5,066 bases of DNA, from positions 1 to 5,066 of the forward strand of contig JAEWFC010000027.1 in assembly GCA_023389035.1 (NCBI GenBank), read 5' to 3'. Numbering within the stretch: the stretch's first letter is position 1; each line of letters begins with the position of its first letter. Source of the DNA: Acidobacteriota bacterium. Lineage in GTDB: Bacteria; Acidobacteriota; Blastocatellia; Pyrinomonadales; Pyrinomonadaceae. Positions 4,634 through 5,066 of the stretch are shown here, one piece after another. The position numbers and the translations under genes were made by a program. The notes below the pieces were generated by a model that saw nothing but the letters and a program-made list of their open reading frames with translations, was not told the origin of the DNA and ran no database searches.

Positions 4634-4682
4634 TGGCTTCCCGGGAGAATATCCAAGTCTTCCGGCAGGCGTCGTGAAAAGA

Positions 4683-4757
4683 GGACCAGTAGGTCCCGGC
4701 ACGATGACTATTTCTTCTCCCCCAGAATGCGACCGAAACAGGCGGATATTTCGCCTG
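4683..4757 (+). promoter_or_regulatory. Two hairpins in the csp2 leader
   Basis: GGACC-AGTA-GGTCC (4683-4696) is a 5-bp hairpin. CAGGCG (4739-4744) and CGCCTG (4752-4757) form a 6-bp hairpin, extendable inward by a G-T and an A-T pair, ending 24 nt before the Shine-Dalgarno sequence. The leader also repeats ATGACTAT at 4704-4711 and 4763-4770. Such moderately stable leader structures are common in csp mRNAs and could respond to temperature. This is inference only. Confidence 0.35.
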
Positions 4758-4793
4758 ACACTATGACTATGAGGGGATTACAAGGAGTTTCCC

Positions 4794-5006
4794 ATGCCGC
4801 AGACCGGCACTGTCAAATTCTTCAACCACGCTAAAGGCTTCGGCTTCATTACACCGGATGACGGCGCAAAGGATGTGTTCGTGCACATTTCGGCCGTCCA
4901 GGCATCGGGTCTCCCGGGTCTGGAAGACGGACAGAAGGTGACCTTCGAGACCGAACCGGACAAGCGAGGCAAGGGCCCGAAAGCAGTCAATTTGACAGTA
5001 GGCTGA
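4794..5006 (+). CDS. cspA: Cold shock protein, CspA family (csp2)
   Basis: This is a second 70-residue single-domain cold shock protein, identical to csp1 at 53 of 70 positions. RNP1 (KGFGFI, 14-19) and RNP2 (VFVHI, 28-32) are intact, with the nucleic-acid-facing aromatics F9, F10, F16, F18, F29 and H31. Differences cluster at residues 12-13 (HA versus AT), 23-26, and the loop SGLPGLEDG (38-46 versus SGIRTLVDG), a surface loop that can tune RNA preference. It starts with ATG and has AAGGAG at 4782-4787, 6 nt upstream. The ribosome binding context AAGGAGTT-TCCC is nearly the same as in csp1. It is the second gene of a tandem pair, 396 nt after csp1, with its own candidate promoter and leader, so it is probably a separate transcription unit. 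It most likely acts as an RNA chaperone in the cytoplasm. Confidence 0.95.
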   Translation: MPQTGTVKFFNHAKGFGFITPDDGAKDVFVHISAVQASGLPGLEDGQKVTFETEPDKRGKGPKAVNLTVG

Positions 5007-5022
5007 CGCCCAGCATCAAGAC

Positions 5023-5037
5023 GCGGCGAACGGCCGC
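5023..5037 (+). terminator. Possible short terminator hairpin after csp2
   Basis: GCGGC (5023-5027), loop GAACG, GCCGC (5033-5037), starting 17 nt after the csp2 stop codon. It is followed by C-rich sequence (runs of seven and six C) instead of T, so intrinsic termination is doubtful. The window ends 29 nt later. Confidence 0.3.
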
Positions 5038-5066
5038 ACCACCCCCCCGCGCCCCCCGTAACTTTA

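Noticed and set aside
4628..4834. Plus-strand open frame of 68 codons overlapping the csp2 start
   Set aside because: It covers the csp2 leader and ends inside csp2 in another frame. It is arginine- and serine-rich low-complexity sequence without a ribosome binding site.

Overview
The window looks like chromosomal DNA of an alphaproteobacterium of the order Rhizobiales, close to Mesorhizobium and its relatives. The evidence is the high G+C content, the long charged C-terminal tail of UvrB, and rhizobial-type cold shock proteins ending in GKGPKAVNL. This is a judgement from family knowledge, not a database match. No mobile element, CRISPR array, tRNA or rRNA was found.

Layout. The 3' end of uvrB (nucleotide excision repair) enters from the left edge (3-503, +). 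Two strong GC-rich hairpins follow, then a dodecin gene (644-847, +; flavin storage and buffering). A hairpin at 879-906 separates dodecin from two minus-strand genes: a DUF1428/YbaA-type gene (927-1283) and, upstream of it, a membrane-anchored OpgB/MdoB-type phosphoglycerol transferase of the alkaline phosphatase/sulfatase superfamily (1425-2966, possibly starting at 3011). The transferase is visibly less GC-rich than its neighbours. A divergent intergenic region full of inverted repeats (about 3012-3329) leads to a VOC (glyoxalase/PhnB-like) gene (3330-3764, +) with a strong terminator. The right third holds two tandem 70-residue cold shock protein genes (4185-4397 and 4794-5006, both +), each behind an unusually long non-coding leader.

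How the parts fit. Most genes here look like independent stress or housekeeping units rather than one pathway. The two minus-strand genes may be co-transcribed. The clearest joint signal is in the cold shock pair. Their upstream regions are largely unrelated in sequence, yet both carry TTCGGG-N8-GGCCCRGAGATTGGAA at almost the same distance from the start codon (192 and 190 nt, measured from the first T of TTCGGG). This suggests a conserved 5' leader element, analogous in position to the cold box of enterobacterial cspA leaders. The csp1 leader also contains a terminator-like hairpin, and csp2 lies behind a nested inverted repeat. These leaders are the best candidates for an undescribed regulatory system. 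The second point of interest is the UvrB C-terminus: its UVR helix-loop-helix appears seven residues short, and its tail carries three copies of a [KR]SLFxK motif.
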